A stretch of 64,000 nucleotides of DNA from Nannocystis bainbridge (GCF_028368995.1 NZ_JAQNDL010000001.1:3932001-3996000); one strand, 5' to 3'; shown: positions 45,386 to 54,138, counted from the first letter of the stretch. Program-made: numbers and translations. The notes: a model not told the origin generated them from the letters alone.

Positions 45386-45403
45386 CATGTCCTTCGGGAC
45401 ATG
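45386..45403. repeat. perfect repeat hairpin between convergent genes
   Basis: CATGTCC-TTCG-GGACATG: 7-bp perfect arms and a TTCG loop closed by C-G, the most canonical copy in the window. It is 12 bp after the VWA stop and 36 bp from the opposite stop at 45439. Confidence 0.8.
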
Positions 45404-45438
45404 TGACCCGGCGCGGGCGAGCCGGCCGCTCGCCCGCC

Positions 45439-46356
45439 TCACGCCGGGACCGAGGCCATGACCCACACGTACCAGCTCCAGCAGTTCAGGCAGTAGTACT
45501 TCTCGGCGGTCGAGACCACCGCGTCGTACTTGCGGCCGAGGGCCAGGAACTCGCCGCGGTTGCCGTCGAGCAGCTCGACCCACGGCCCCTCGTCGTGGGC
45601 GAAGCGGAAGCCGACCCGCTCGGGGTCGGCGGAGTCGAAGCAATCGTCGCCGCAGGGCAGCGGGCACACCCCTTCCACCGTGTCGACCGAGAGCGCGCCG
45701 AGCTTCTCGTTGACGCCGTAGTTGCTCTCGTTGGCGACCCCCGCCAGCAGCACCGCCCCGGTGTCGGCCGCCTTGAGCACGAACCACTCGCCCTCGCTGG
45801 AGTGGTGGCCCTCGCCCTGCCAGTAGGCGTCGAGCGCGACCGTCTGCCCGCTCTGGATGTCGATGGCGAAGTCGGCGGGCGCCGTCACGTTGAGCGTGAT
45901 GGCGACGTCGACCTGCTCGCCCTCGCTGCAGAGGAGCGCGACGTCGATCTTGCCCGCCGCGGCCGTCGCCGTCTGCACGGTGCAGGCGGCGGCCATGGTG
46001 ATGGTCTGCTGCTCGCCGTCGATGACCGGCCAGTCGCCGAAGTTGATGCCGATCGACGCGGTGGCGGCGGGATCGGCCGACACGCAGGCCTCGCCGCCGG
46101 TATCCGTGTCGGTGTCGGTCGCCGCCGTGTCGGCATCGGTGTCGGTCGCCGCCGTGTCACCGGTCGTCGGCTCGGTCGCCGCGGAGTCGGTCGCGTCGGT
46201 GTCGGTCGCCGCCGTGTCGGTCGCAGCAGTGTCGGTCGCCGCCGAATCGGTCGCGTCGGTGTCGCTCGTGGTCCCTCCCTCGGGCTTGCAGGCGGGCGCG
46301 ACGATCGCGGTGACGAGGAGGAGCGCGTGGAGGGGGAGCAGAGCACGAGGCAGCAT
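45439..46356 (-). CDS. lipoprotein with TD/TAAT-rich linker
   Basis: 305 residues from ATG 46356. The signal LHALLLVTAIVAPAC is lipobox-like. A 50-60 residue repetitive linker (TDTAATDTDATDSAATE pattern) separates it from a C-terminal beta-rich domain (about 105-305) with strands such as KIDVALLCSEGEQVDVAI and TVALDAYWQG and late Cys pairs CPLPCGDDCFD and YYCLNCWSW. No family recognised. TATGGT (46365-46370 on minus) ends 8 nt before the start and excludes the longer frame upstream. Confidence 0.72.
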   Translation of the reverse strand: MLPRALLPLHALLLVTAIVAPACKPEGGTTSDTDATDSAATDTAATDTAATDTDATDSAATEPTTGDTAATDTDADTAATDTDTDTGGEACVSADPAATASIGINFGDWPVIDGEQQTITMAAACTVQTATAAAGKIDVALLCSEGEQVDVAITLNVTAPADFAIDIQSGQTVALDAYWQGEGHHSSEGEWFVLKAADTGAVLLAGVANESNYGVNEKLGALSVDTVEGVCPLPCGDDCFDSADPERVGFRFAHDEGPWVELLDGNRGEFLALGRKYDAVVSTAEKYYCLNCWSWYVWVMASVPA

Positions 46357-46592
46357 GGCGACGGACCATAGGCACACGGCGTGCCAAGCCCTCCGGGCAG
46401 GAATTCGCCGCCCTGCGTGAGCGCGTGAGGGTCCCCGCGACACGCACGCCCGGGCGCTCGCACCGTCGCGGTCCTGCTCACGCGCGAGCGAGCGGCACGC
46501 CGGGGTCCACGCGACCCGGCACGACTCCGAGCACCGCATGCGCCGGAGAACTCGCGAGGTGCGCGACTCGAGGACCCATGCCCGGCGATGCT

Positions 46593-46676
46593 CCTGTCCC
46601 GATGAACATGCCCCTTCGAACATGCTCTTTATGGCATGCGCGAAAGAACATGCCCGTCAGGACATGTCTCTCAGTC
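46593..46676. repeat. intergenic 14-bp tandem array, 6 units
   Basis: Starts at 46593 (CCTG), 46607, 46621, 46635, 46649 and 46663 (CATG), exactly 14 bp apart. The last unit contains the stop (46671-46673) of the minus-strand lipoprotein gene. Confidence 0.9.
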
Positions 46677-47150
46677 CGGGAACGCCCGTGAGCACTGGTC
46701 GAGCAGCCACGGCAGCTCGGCGTTGCGGTCGCCCAGCAGCACCGTCACGCACGCCGCGGCGCGCGGGCTGGTCTCGCGCTCGCAGGCGCTCTGGTCGGCC
46801 GCGCGGCTGGCCTGCAGCAGCTTCGCGGCCGCGCCCGCGCTGTCGATGTCGCGGTAGAGCGCGTCGGCGGCGGCGAACATGGCCGAGCAGGCCTGCTTGC
46901 GGTCGGTCGGCAGCGGGTCGGGCAGGCGCGACGCGACCTGGGTCCGCAGCGCCGCCGCCTCGCCGTCGTAGTCGGGCTGGTTGGCGAACCCGCGCGCGTC
47001 GTTGTTGGCGGTGCGGCCCGCGGGCGGGCTCGGCTGCGTCGGCGCCGGCGCGGCGTCCGACGACGTCGGCGAGGCCGAGCGCCCTTCCGGGGCCGGGGTA
47101 CAGGCGGCGAGGAGCACCACCGCGAAGAGAGCGTCCCGCGCGCGAGGCAT
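46671..47150 (-). CDS. small lipoprotein, hypothetical
   Basis: 159 residues. Signal and lipobox LFAVVLLAACTPAP, then a Ser/Ala/Pro linker and a helical domain with four Cys (KQACSAMFAAADALYRD, LLQASRAADQSACERETSPR, AAACVTVLLGDRNAELP, LDQCSRAFPD). No family recognised. TATGCT (47159-47164 on minus) ends 8 nt before ATG 47150. The gene's stop codon lies within the last unit of the repeat array. Divergent from the cytochrome gene. Confidence 0.68.
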   Translation of the reverse strand: MPRARDALFAVVLLAACTPAPEGRSASPTSSDAAPAPTQPSPPAGRTANNDARGFANQPDYDGEAAALRTQVASRLPDPLPTDRKQACSAMFAAADALYRDIDSAGAAAKLLQASRAADQSACERETSPRAAACVTVLLGDRNAELPWLLDQCSRAFPD

Positions 47151-47344
47151 GCGGCCGGAGCATAGCCGCCCCCGCCCCCGACGTCTCGCTTCGCGGGCCG
47201 TCCGGCGCCCCCTCGATCGGCCCTGCCCGCCGTCCTGCCGTATCCGCGAAGCACCTGCGAAGGCCTCATGTCACGGACACGGTGCGCCGATCCGCACGCC
47301 CGTGCGCATGCGCCGGCGCGGCCTGCCGCGATAGGATGCCCGCC

Positions 47345-49189
47345 ATGACGGCGGTCCCTCGCGACGCGTGGCCCATGGTCTCTCTCGCCCTCGCGGCGCT
47401 CCTGTCCGGCAGGGCGAGCGCCGCGACCGAGCCGGGCAGCCTGCAGAACCCGCTCGAGAAGGCGGCCGACTGCCGCAAGTGCCACGCCTTCGCCAACCCG
47501 CCGCAGCACGTCGAGCTGCCCAACGTCTCGCCGATCGCGTGGGCCGGCGGGATGATGGCCAACGCCGCCCGCGACCCGGTGTTCTGGGCCGGCGTGGCGA
47601 TCGCCGCCCAGGACATGCCCGGCGAGACCAATAGCTGCATCCGCTGCCACTCGCCGCGGGCCTTCGTGGCTGGCCGCGACGACGCCACGGCGATCGACGA
47701 CCTCGATCCCGACGACCTCTCCGGCGTGGACTGCGACCTCTGTCACCGCATGATCGACGACGGCCTCACCCCGTTCGGCGACGCGCACTACACCATCGAC
47801 GACGTCGTCGGCGACGCCGGCGACGTGCCCAAGCAGGGCCCGTGGTCCTACGACGGCGGCGACAAGCCGATGCACAGCTGGGTCGTCGGCGACCTGCTGG
47901 GCCGCTCCGAGCACTGCGGCACCTGTCACGACGTCACCACCGGGCGCGACCGCCTCGACGACCGCGGCCAGCCGATCGGCGCCAAGTTCAACGAGCAGCG
48001 CACCTACAGCGAGTGGCTCGCCAGCGCCTACGCGAGCGAGGGCCTCGAGTTCAAGTCGTGCCAGGACTGCCACATGCCGGCGGTCGACGACGTGGCCGGC
48101 TGCGCCGAGTTCAACGGCCAGGGCACCTTCCACCCGACCGGCGGCCGCCGCCACGACCTCGCGGGGGCGAACCGCCGCATGGTCGAGATCTTGAAAACCC
48201 TCTACGGCAGCGAGGGCAGCGGCGACATCGAGGACGCGTACTTCGAGGTCGCGCTCGCCGGCATCGACCTGTCGCTGGCCGGGGCCGCCACGCTCGAGGT
48301 CACCGCGCCGGCGGAGGTCGACCTCGCCGCGGGCATCGACGCGTGGACGGTCAAGGTCACCAACAACACCGGCCACAAGCTGCCGACCGGCTACTCCGAG
48401 GGTCGCGTCATGTGGCTCGAGGTCACCGCGAGCTACTTCGACGAGGTCGTCTACGCCTCGGGCCGGTGGCTCGCCGGCGAGGGCCTCGAGGGTGACCCTC
48501 AGCAGCGCACCTACGAGGCGATCGCCGTCCACCAGCAGACCGGCGTCACCAACCATTTGCTGCTCAACGACTACTGGCAGGTCGACAGCAGGATCCCCCC
48601 CAAAGGCCTCCAGGCGGGCATCGAGACCGACCCCGTCGGCGACCGCTACACCCCGCTGCCCGACGAGACCTGGCCGCACTGGGACGAGGTCACCTACTCG
48701 TTCGGCCCGGGCCAGGCGATCGACACCACCCCCGGCGTGGCCGACGTGCTCGACCTCCGCGTCCGCCTCCTCTACGTCATCAACACCCCGGCCTACCTCG
48801 ATTTCCTGGCCGACGAGAACCACACCAACAGCGCCGGCGCCGACGCGCGGGCCCTGTTCCCGGCCGAACCTGATCCATTGGTCCTGGCCGAATGGACAGC
48901 CTCGGTGCCGGTCGTCGGCCTGGTCGAGGAGGGCGCGACCGACACCGGCGCGACCGACAGCGACACCACCAGCGACACCACCGGCCCGGCGCCGACCACC
49001 GGCGCGACGACGGAGCCGACGTCGTCGAGCTCGGGCGCGACGCCCACCAGCACGAGCGGCGGAGCGTCCGACAGCGCGACGACCAGCGGGCAGACCGGCG
49101 GCGAAGACGGCTGCGGCTGCCGCCAGAGCAGCCCGGCCGGCAGCCTCGCGCTGCTGCTGCTCGCGCTCGTCCGCCGCCGCCGCCGCTGA
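47345..49189 (+). CDS. multihaem cytochrome c-like protein with MYXO-CTERM tail
   Basis: 614 residues. A signal peptide (MVSLALAALLSGRASA) is followed by five CxxCH haem motifs: CRKCH, CIRCH, CDLCH, CGTCH and CQDCH, all in the first about 260 residues. A beta-sandwich domain follows (about 270-500; WTVKVTNNTGHKLPTGYSEG). Then come a Thr/Ser linker, GCGCRQSS, a hydrophobic helix and RRRRR, a MYXO-CTERM sorting tail. The arrangement resembles NrfA/OTR-like or cytochrome c554-like surface electron carriers; the redox partner is unknown. TAGGAT (47332-47337) ends 7 nt before ATG 47345. A three-unit repeat copy (48869-48900) lies in the linker. Confidence 0.82.
   Translation: MTAVPRDAWPMVSLALAALLSGRASAATEPGSLQNPLEKAADCRKCHAFANPPQHVELPNVSPIAWAGGMMANAARDPVFWAGVAIAAQDMPGETNSCIRCHSPRAFVAGRDDATAIDDLDPDDLSGVDCDLCHRMIDDGLTPFGDAHYTIDDVVGDAGDVPKQGPWSYDGGDKPMHSWVVGDLLGRSEHCGTCHDVTTGRDRLDDRGQPIGAKFNEQRTYSEWLASAYASEGLEFKSCQDCHMPAVDDVAGCAEFNGQGTFHPTGGRRHDLAGANRRMVEILKTLYGSEGSGDIEDAYFEVALAGIDLSLAGAATLEVTAPAEVDLAAGIDAWTVKVTNNTGHKLPTGYSEGRVMWLEVTASYFDEVVYASGRWLAGEGLEGDPQQRTYEAIAVHQQTGVTNHLLLNDYWQVDSRIPPKGLQAGIETDPVGDRYTPLPDETWPHWDEVTYSFGPGQAIDTTPGVADVLDLRVRLLYVINTPAYLDFLADENHTNSAGADARALFPAEPDPLVLAEWTASVPVVGLVEEGATDTGATDSDTTSDTTGPAPTTGATTEPTSSSSGATPTSTSGGASDSATTSGQTGGEDGCGCRQSSPAGSLALLLLALVRRRRR
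48869..48900. repeat. 14-bp-register repeat, 2-3 units, in the cytochrome gene
   Basis: CCTG 48869, CCTG 48883 and CAGC 48897, each 14 bp apart. It encodes EPDPLVLAEWTAS before the Thr-rich linker. Confidence 0.4.
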
Positions 49190-49905
49190 TTGCCCTGCTG
49201 CGCCTCGCCAGCGCCGCGGCCGCTGACGGTCCCCCTGCCAGCGCCGCGGCGATGGCCCGAAGCCACCGCCCTCGCATTGCGGCCACCGCCTGCTGAACCT
49301 GCCGGAGCGTCACGGAGATCTCGCAAGCGCAATTCCGCCCACCCCGCCCCTCACCGCGCCTCACGCGCACGAAGAATGAACAGCGTCTCGCCCGCCTCGT
49401 GGCAGCTTTCCCGTTAAGCCGCCATCATTTCCGGCCATTTATTTCCCCACTTACTCTTCGCCGACTCGCCTGCCAAACGCCCCCTGCTCGCCTCCTCGCA
49501 CCGCCCCCGGCCGTGGAGACGCCCCGGCCACCGTTCCCGCGCGGCCTTCACCGACCGCGAGCGCTGCCGTACTGTCACATTCGCCAGGGCACCCGCTTCA
49601 CCTGACCTTTTGGACATGTGCATCGACCCGCGTTTCGATGAGCGCCCGTTCATCCGCGTCGCCCTCGCGCGGCCCTGGAACCGGTGAACCGCACTTAACT
49701 CGACCGCTCGCGGCCTCGCTCGTACTTTGATTGCGTCGAGTCCAGTCGGGGCGCTGCGCAGCTCCTCCGCCTGTCCTCGATCGCCGCCGCTCCGGTGGCG
49801 AGAGCGCCGATGCGCCTCCCGTTCGCCGCCGCTGCCCGGCTGCGCCGGCGAGCCCGCCGCGCCGTGCGAGCGTCACGGCGCCGTCCTTCCCCTGCAAGGA
49901 GCCGA
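49190..49905. other. gene-free stretch with one repeat copy
   Basis: About 715 bp. An AT-richer patch lies near 49410-49460 and a repeat copy at 49601-49618. The short plus frame 49399-49605 is Pro/Arg-rich with no start context, and I do not call it. Nothing else recognised. Confidence 0.45.
49601..49618. repeat. 14-bp-register repeat copy
   Basis: CCTGACC-TTTT-GGACATG; an intergenic single copy. Confidence 0.5.
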
Positions 49906-51426
49906 ATGACGGTACCACGATATGCCCCCCCGCACCCCGCGTCGCGCCCCTGCTTGCAATTGGTGTCGTCGCATTCGCGCCGCGCCGCCCCTGGCGACGG
50001 CGGCCCGCGCCCCTCGCTCGTCGCCGCGATCGACGATTTGCCGGAGCTCACGGGCGACGTCTTCGTCGCCGCCCTCGCCCGCGAGACCGCCGCCGGCACG
50101 CGCGTCCTGGCCTATCACGCCCGCCGCGACGACGACCGCGGCGTCGTCTTGACCGCCGCGCTGGTGCGCCCGCGCGGCCTCGCGGTGATGCGCGGCCGCG
50201 CCGTGCCCGACCGCCCGCTGCCGGCCCTGAGCGGCCCGCTCGGCGCCCACGAGCGCCTGCTCGAGCGGACCTACGGCCTGCAGCTCGCCGCCCCGCCTTC
50301 GCGCGAAGAATCGACCGACCCGCGCGACATGTGGTTCTGGCCCGCCGACAAGCACCTCGGCCCCGGCGACCGCGACGCGAGCTTCGGCGGCCTCGTCGAG
50401 CACGGCCCGCTGCGCCTGCACTGCCGCGGCGACCAGATCCGCGTCGCCGAGCTGCGCCCGCTCGCCGAGCGCGACTTCGAGTCCGCCCTGGGCACGCAGC
50501 CGTTCGCCGAGCTGCCCGCGCGGATCGAGGCCCTGCGCGACGAGGGCAGCATCGCCCGCGCCTGGGCCCACGCCCTGGCGATCGAGGGCCTCGCCGGCGT
50601 CGAGGTCGACCTCGCCTGCAGCGTGCACCGCGGCGTCGGCCTCGAGCTCGAGCGGATCGCCGGCCACCTCCTCGGCCTCGCTCGCATCGCCCGCGCGATC
50701 GGCTGCGGCCCCGCCGCGTCCGAGCTCGAGCGCCTGCACGCCCGCGTCCGCGACCTCCTCGTGCGCCTGTGCGGCGACCCCCACGGGCACGGCTTCATCC
50801 GCCCCGGCGGCGCGCCCGAGCCGTTCAACGCTTCCCGCATCGCCGACGTGCGCGCCACCCTCGCTGCGCTGCGCGACGCCTTCGCTCGCACCGGCGCGGG
50901 CCTGCTGCGCGCTCGCTCGGTCCAGGCCCGCCTCGACGGCGTCGGGGGTCTCAGCCGCCGCGACGCCGCCCTCGCCGGCCTCGTCGGTCCGGCTGCGCGC
51001 GCCAGCGGCCTGGCGCACGACCTCCGGCGCGACCTCCCCGGCCGCCTCTACCGCCGCCACGAGGTCGAGCTGTTCGTCGAGCACGACGGCGACTGCCTCG
51101 CCCGCACCTCCGTGCGCGTGCACGAGGTCGAGGCCGCCCTCGCGTGGATCCTCGGCTGCGTCGCCGGGGCCGCCGCTGCGCGTACCTCGGGGATCGCCCC
51201 GCTCGCCGCGCGTCACCTGGCGATCGCCGCCGTCGAGGGCGCGCGCGGGCCGATCGTCCATTTGCTCGAGACCGACGCCACCGGTCAGCTGATCGACTAT
51301 CGCGCCCAGGACCCCGCCATGTTCGCCTGGCCCGCCCTGGCCACCGCCGTGCGCGGCGGCTCGCTCGCCGACGTGCCCCTGTGCGGCCACAGCCTCGACC
51401 TCTCGCTCGGCGGCCCCGCCTGCTGA
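49906..51426 (+). CDS. orphan NuoCD / [NiFe]-hydrogenase large-subunit-like protein
   Basis: 506 residues. The N-terminal part (about 35-130) resembles the NuoC/HycE 30-kDa-subunit fold (VFVAALARETAAGTRVLAYH, LGAHERLLERTYGLQLAAPP). The rest resembles NuoD/HycE (HGPLRLHCRGDQIRVAELR, LELERIAGHLLGLARIARA, and a C-terminus IAAVEGARGPIVHLLETDA, IDYRAQDPAMFAW, DVPLCGHSLDLSL, ending PAC). The CxxC pairs that ligate Ni-Fe in hydrogenases are absent, so it is not a hydrogenase catalytic subunit. No other Nuo/Hyf genes are nearby. AAGGA lies 6 nt before ATG 49906. A response regulator follows 75 bp downstream. Confidence 0.6.
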   Translation: MTVPRYAPPHPASRPCLQLVSSHSRRAAPGDGGPRPSLVAAIDDLPELTGDVFVAALARETAAGTRVLAYHARRDDDRGVVLTAALVRPRGLAVMRGRAVPDRPLPALSGPLGAHERLLERTYGLQLAAPPSREESTDPRDMWFWPADKHLGPGDRDASFGGLVEHGPLRLHCRGDQIRVAELRPLAERDFESALGTQPFAELPARIEALRDEGSIARAWAHALAIEGLAGVEVDLACSVHRGVGLELERIAGHLLGLARIARAIGCGPAASELERLHARVRDLLVRLCGDPHGHGFIRPGGAPEPFNASRIADVRATLAALRDAFARTGAGLLRARSVQARLDGVGGLSRRDAALAGLVGPAARASGLAHDLRRDLPGRLYRRHEVELFVEHDGDCLARTSVRVHEVEAALAWILGCVAGAAAARTSGIAPLAARHLAIAAVEGARGPIVHLLETDATGQLIDYRAQDPAMFAWPALATAVRGGSLADVPLCGHSLDLSLGGPAC

Positions 51427-51501
51427 TGCTCTCACGGGCGCGCCCGCCGACCTCCGTCCTCGACCTCCTCGCCACGCACGACTCACCCACCGGCTTCGAT
51501 C

Positions 51502-52218
51502 ATGCAGGCACCCACTCCAGCCACCGTCGCCAAGATCCTCGTCGTCGAGGACAACCGCAAGCTCGCCAGCTTCCTCTCGCGCGCGCTCTCCGAGGAGGGC
51601 TACGTCGTCGACCTCGTCGAGGACGGCGCGGTCGCGGTGTCGCAGGCGCGCAGCATCCCCTACAACCTCGTGATCCTCGACTGGATGCTGCCCTCGCTCG
51701 ACGGCCTCCACGTCTGCCGCGCCCTGAGGACCGCGGGCAAGACCGTCCCGATCCTCATGCTCACCGCCCGCGCCGACTTCTGTGACCGGATCTCCGGCCT
51801 CGACGCCGGCGCCGACGATTTTTTACCCAAGCCGTTCGACCTCAGCGAGCTGCTCGCCCGCGTGCGCGCCCTCGGCCGTCGCGGCCAGCGCGACCGCTTC
51901 CTCGAGGTCGGCCTGCTGCGCATCGATCGCCAGGACCGCACCGTCTGCTTCGCCGGCGTCGACCTCGACCTCACCCACCGCGAGTTCATGCTGCTCGGCT
52001 ACCTCGCGCGCGAGGCCGGCCGCGTCGTCTCCCGCCTCGAGCTGCTGCAAAACGTGTGGGAGGCCACCTACGACCCCGGCACCAACATGATCGACGTCCA
52101 CGTCAAGAACCTGCGGACCAAGCTCGGCGAGCACGCGGGCATGATCGAGACGGTGCGCGGCGTCGGCTATCGCTGGCACACCGAGGTCGACATTCTCTCG
52201 CCCGAGGCCCGCTCCTGA
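51502..52218 (+). CDS. OmpR/PhoB-family response regulator (orphan)
   Basis: 238 residues. Receiver domain (about 10-125): ILVVEDNRKLASFL, VILDWMLPSLDG (phospho-Asp), ILMLTAR and FLPKPFDLSELLARV (switch Lys). OmpR-type winged helix (about 135-230): LDLTHREFMLLGYLAREAGRVVSR, the recognition region NMIDVHVKNLRTKLGEH and the wing IETVRGVGYRW. No histidine kinase is adjacent, so the partner is elsewhere or it is driven by another signal. ATG 51502. A six-unit repeat array starts 17 bp after its stop. Confidence 0.92.
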   Translation: MQAPTPATVAKILVVEDNRKLASFLSRALSEEGYVVDLVEDGAVAVSQARSIPYNLVILDWMLPSLDGLHVCRALRTAGKTVPILMLTARADFCDRISGLDAGADDFLPKPFDLSELLARVRALGRRGQRDRFLEVGLLRIDRQDRTVCFAGVDLDLTHREFMLLGYLAREAGRVVSRLELLQNVWEATYDPGTNMIDVHVKNLRTKLGEHAGMIETVRGVGYRWHTEVDILSPEARS

Positions 52219-52235
52219 GCCCCCGCTCGCATTCT

Positions 52236-52319
52236 CATAAACCTTCGAACATGTTCCCGAGAACATGCTCCTATGCGCATGCTCATTTAGACATGTTCTT
52301 TCGCGCATGTCACGGGGCG
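52236..52319. repeat. intergenic 14-bp tandem array, 6 units
   Basis: CAT(G/A) starts at 52236, 52250, 52264, 52278, 52292 and 52306, exactly 14 bp apart. Copies use GAACATG as well as GGACATG. The last unit contains the stop (52310-52312) of the minus-strand gene; the response regulator stop is at the other end. Confidence 0.9.
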
Positions 52320-53827
52320 CGCTTGCGCCGGCCCGGGTCGAACCACACCGCCACCTCGATCCCGAGGTTGAGCTCGACCCCGCCGATGGCCGCCAGCGCC
52401 GGCTCCCCCGGGCGCGCCAGCAGCGGCTTGCGCGGCCCGCCTGCGCCTGGCTCCCCCGAGGCCCACAGCTCCGCGCGCGCCCCGGCGCGCACCGCCACGG
52501 CCGGGAGACGCAGCCAGAAGCCCGGCGACAGCCGCAGCCCGCCGCCGAGCAGCGGCCGCGACCCGCCGCGGATCACCGTCGCCTCGCCGCCTGCCAGGCC
52601 CCACCACTCGACCCCGACCAGCCCGACGATCGGCAGCTCGAACGCCCGCACCCGCACGCCGAAGCCCGCCCCCGCCGCCATCCGCACGCGCACCAGCGTG
52701 TGGCGATCGACCGGGGCCACCGTCGCCCGCACCTCGACCGCCGCGATCGCCCCGCGACGCCAGCGCAGGTCGAGCCCGAGCCCGAACATCGCGCCGCGCA
52801 CCCCCGCGAGCGGCCGGTCGAGCCCGAACGAGGCCCCGTCGTAGCGGACCAGGCCGAGCTCGAGCGCGGGCACCCGCGGCTTCGCAGGCGCGGGCAACCG
52901 CGGACAAAGCTGCACCTCGGGACATGTCCTATTAGAAATGTCCTTCGGGACAGGCGACTGCGGCGGTGGTGCGGCGGCGATCGCCGGCGGCACCGGCACG
53001 TCGCGCTGATCGGGGGCGACCGAGTCGTCCTCGATGGCGGCGATCAGCAGCGCCAGCGCGGCCGCCACCGGGCGCGCGGGCGGCTCGTCCTCGGTGTCGA
53101 CGACGCGGAAATAGGCCCGCCCGTCAGCGAGGATCAGCGCCACCTGCACCTGCGTCGGCGACGTCCGCCGCAGGTCGACGAACGCGCGCAGGCCGTCGCC
53201 CACGGGCAGCGCCTCGCCCTGCTGCGCCAGCGCCAGCGACGGCAAGCGCACCCGCAGCGCCCGCGCGACGTCGGCGAACACCAGCCCCTCGACGTGCACC
53301 AGCGCCCCGGCGATCGTCAGCGCCCGCACGCCGACCGGGCCTTCGCTCGCGCCCATCTGCACTGCTGCGGGAGGTCCCGTGCTCGCATCCCTCGGCGCTG
53401 CGTCAGGACTCGAGCTCGCGTCGCTTGGCGGCGAAGGCACGCTCGCTCCCGACATCGCTGGAGGCGACGTGGCCGTATGGCGCTTCGCCCCCCGATCGTC
53501 CCTCGGTGGCGAAGGCTCGCTCGCTCCCGGCGCCGCAGAAGGTGACGCGACTGCGTCACGCTTCGCCCCCTGTTCGTCCCTCGGTGGCGGAGCCACGCTC
53601 GCAGGCGACAGGGCCGCATCACGCTTCGCTCCCTGATCGTCCCTCGGTGACGAACGCTCGCTCGCTCCCGGCGCCGCGTCACGCTTCGCCGCCTGATCGT
53701 CCCTCGGTGGCGAAGGCTCGCTCGCTCCCGGCGCCGCGGACGACAGGGCCGCATCACGCTTCGCCGCCCCGCCAGGCGCGGCGGTCGGGCTCGTCAGCGC
53801 GAGCGCGAGCAGAGGAGCGAAGAGCAC
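52310..53827 (-). CDS. hypothetical secreted protein with tandem-repeat linker and beta-rich C-terminus
   Basis: 505 residues; GTG start at 53827 after a TATATA box (53839-53844 on minus, 11 nt away). A short hydrophobic N-terminus (LFAPLLALALTSP) acts as signal. About 130 residues of imperfect tandem repeats follow (AAPGASEPSPPRDDQ and KRDAA pieces, roughly five copies). Next is a mixed domain (about 155-260; VGVRALTIAGALVHVEG, VQVALILADGRAYFRVVDTE) and a C-terminal part with outer-membrane-barrel-like strands (ALELGLVRYDGASFGL, FGLGLDLRWRRGAIAAVEV, ending EVAVWFDPGRRKRAP). Repeat units (52923-52954) encode PVPKDISNRTCPEV in the linker between them. Family unknown. Confidence 0.6.
   Translation of the reverse strand: MLFAPLLALALTSPTAAPGGAAKRDAALSSAAPGASEPSPPRDDQAAKRDAAPGASERSSPRDDQGAKRDAALSPASVAPPPRDEQGAKRDAVASPSAAPGASEPSPPRDDRGAKRHTATSPPAMSGASVPSPPSDASSSPDAAPRDASTGPPAAVQMGASEGPVGVRALTIAGALVHVEGLVFADVARALRVRLPSLALAQQGEALPVGDGLRAFVDLRRTSPTQVQVALILADGRAYFRVVDTEDEPPARPVAAALALLIAAIEDDSVAPDQRDVPVPPAIAAAPPPQSPVPKDISNRTCPEVQLCPRLPAPAKPRVPALELGLVRYDGASFGLDRPLAGVRGAMFGLGLDLRWRRGAIAAVEVRATVAPVDRHTLVRVRMAAGAGFGVRVRAFELPIVGLVGVEWWGLAGGEATVIRGGSRPLLGGGLRLSPGFWLRLPAVAVRAGARAELWASGEPGAGGPRKPLLARPGEPALAAIGGVELNLGIEVAVWFDPGRRKRAP
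52923..52954. repeat. 14-bp-register repeat, 2-3 units, inside the tandem-repeat protein gene
   Basis: CATG 52923, AATG 52937 and CAGG 52951, 14 bp apart. It is read on minus as PVPKDISNRTCPEV, in frame, in the linker between two domains. Confidence 0.65.
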
Positions 53828-54028
53828 GGCGAGCCGCTATATAGCCCGCCGGGGCCGACGCGGCGAGGGCTGCCGGCAGGTGCGTGTCGACTCGCGCAAT
53901 CTCGCCACGCTCACCGCCGCGGCTCGATCGGGGTGCCTCGCCTCACTGCATGTTGCGCCCGACCTGAGGCGAGCAGACGCGAACCTCGGCTACAGGCGCA
54001 ACCGACCAGCGTGGCCGATCGTCCTGGG

Positions 54029-54046
54029 CATGTTGCCCGGGACAAG
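54029..54046. repeat. 14-bp-register repeat copy
   Basis: CATGTTG-CCCG-GGACAAG downstream of the four-Cys-repeat lipoprotein gene; degenerate arms. Confidence 0.4.
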
Positions 54047-54050
54047 CCGT

Positions 54051-54080
54051 CGCGCCGGTCGACTCGAGGCGACCGGCGCG
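54051..54080. terminator. hairpin downstream of the four-Cys-repeat gene
   Basis: 11-bp perfect stem with an 8-nt loop (ACTCGAGG). No T-tract on either side. Confidence 0.4.
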
Positions 54081-54138
54081 TGACGAGCGGACGCAGCAGC
54101 CCTCGTCAGCCGCGGGCGCTCGTTCGTGATCCCTGCCG

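Larger units (their letters stand above)
53828..54138. other. gene-free gap with hairpin and repeat
   Basis: About 310 bp. It contains a repeat copy (54029-54046, CATGTTG-CCCG-GGACAAG) and a perfect 11-bp stem CGCGCCGGTCG / CGACCGGCGCG at 54051-54061 and 54070-54080, about 60 bp past the minus-strand stop. The hairpin is a candidate terminator without a T-tract. Confidence 0.5.

Noticed and set aside
49399..49605. Small plus-strand ORF
   Set aside because: Pro/Arg-rich translation, no start context, and it overlaps a repeat copy.
49906..51426. Calling this a [NiFe]-hydrogenase large subunit
   Set aside because: The N- and C-terminal CxxC ligand pairs are absent, so only an architecture-level similarity is claimed.
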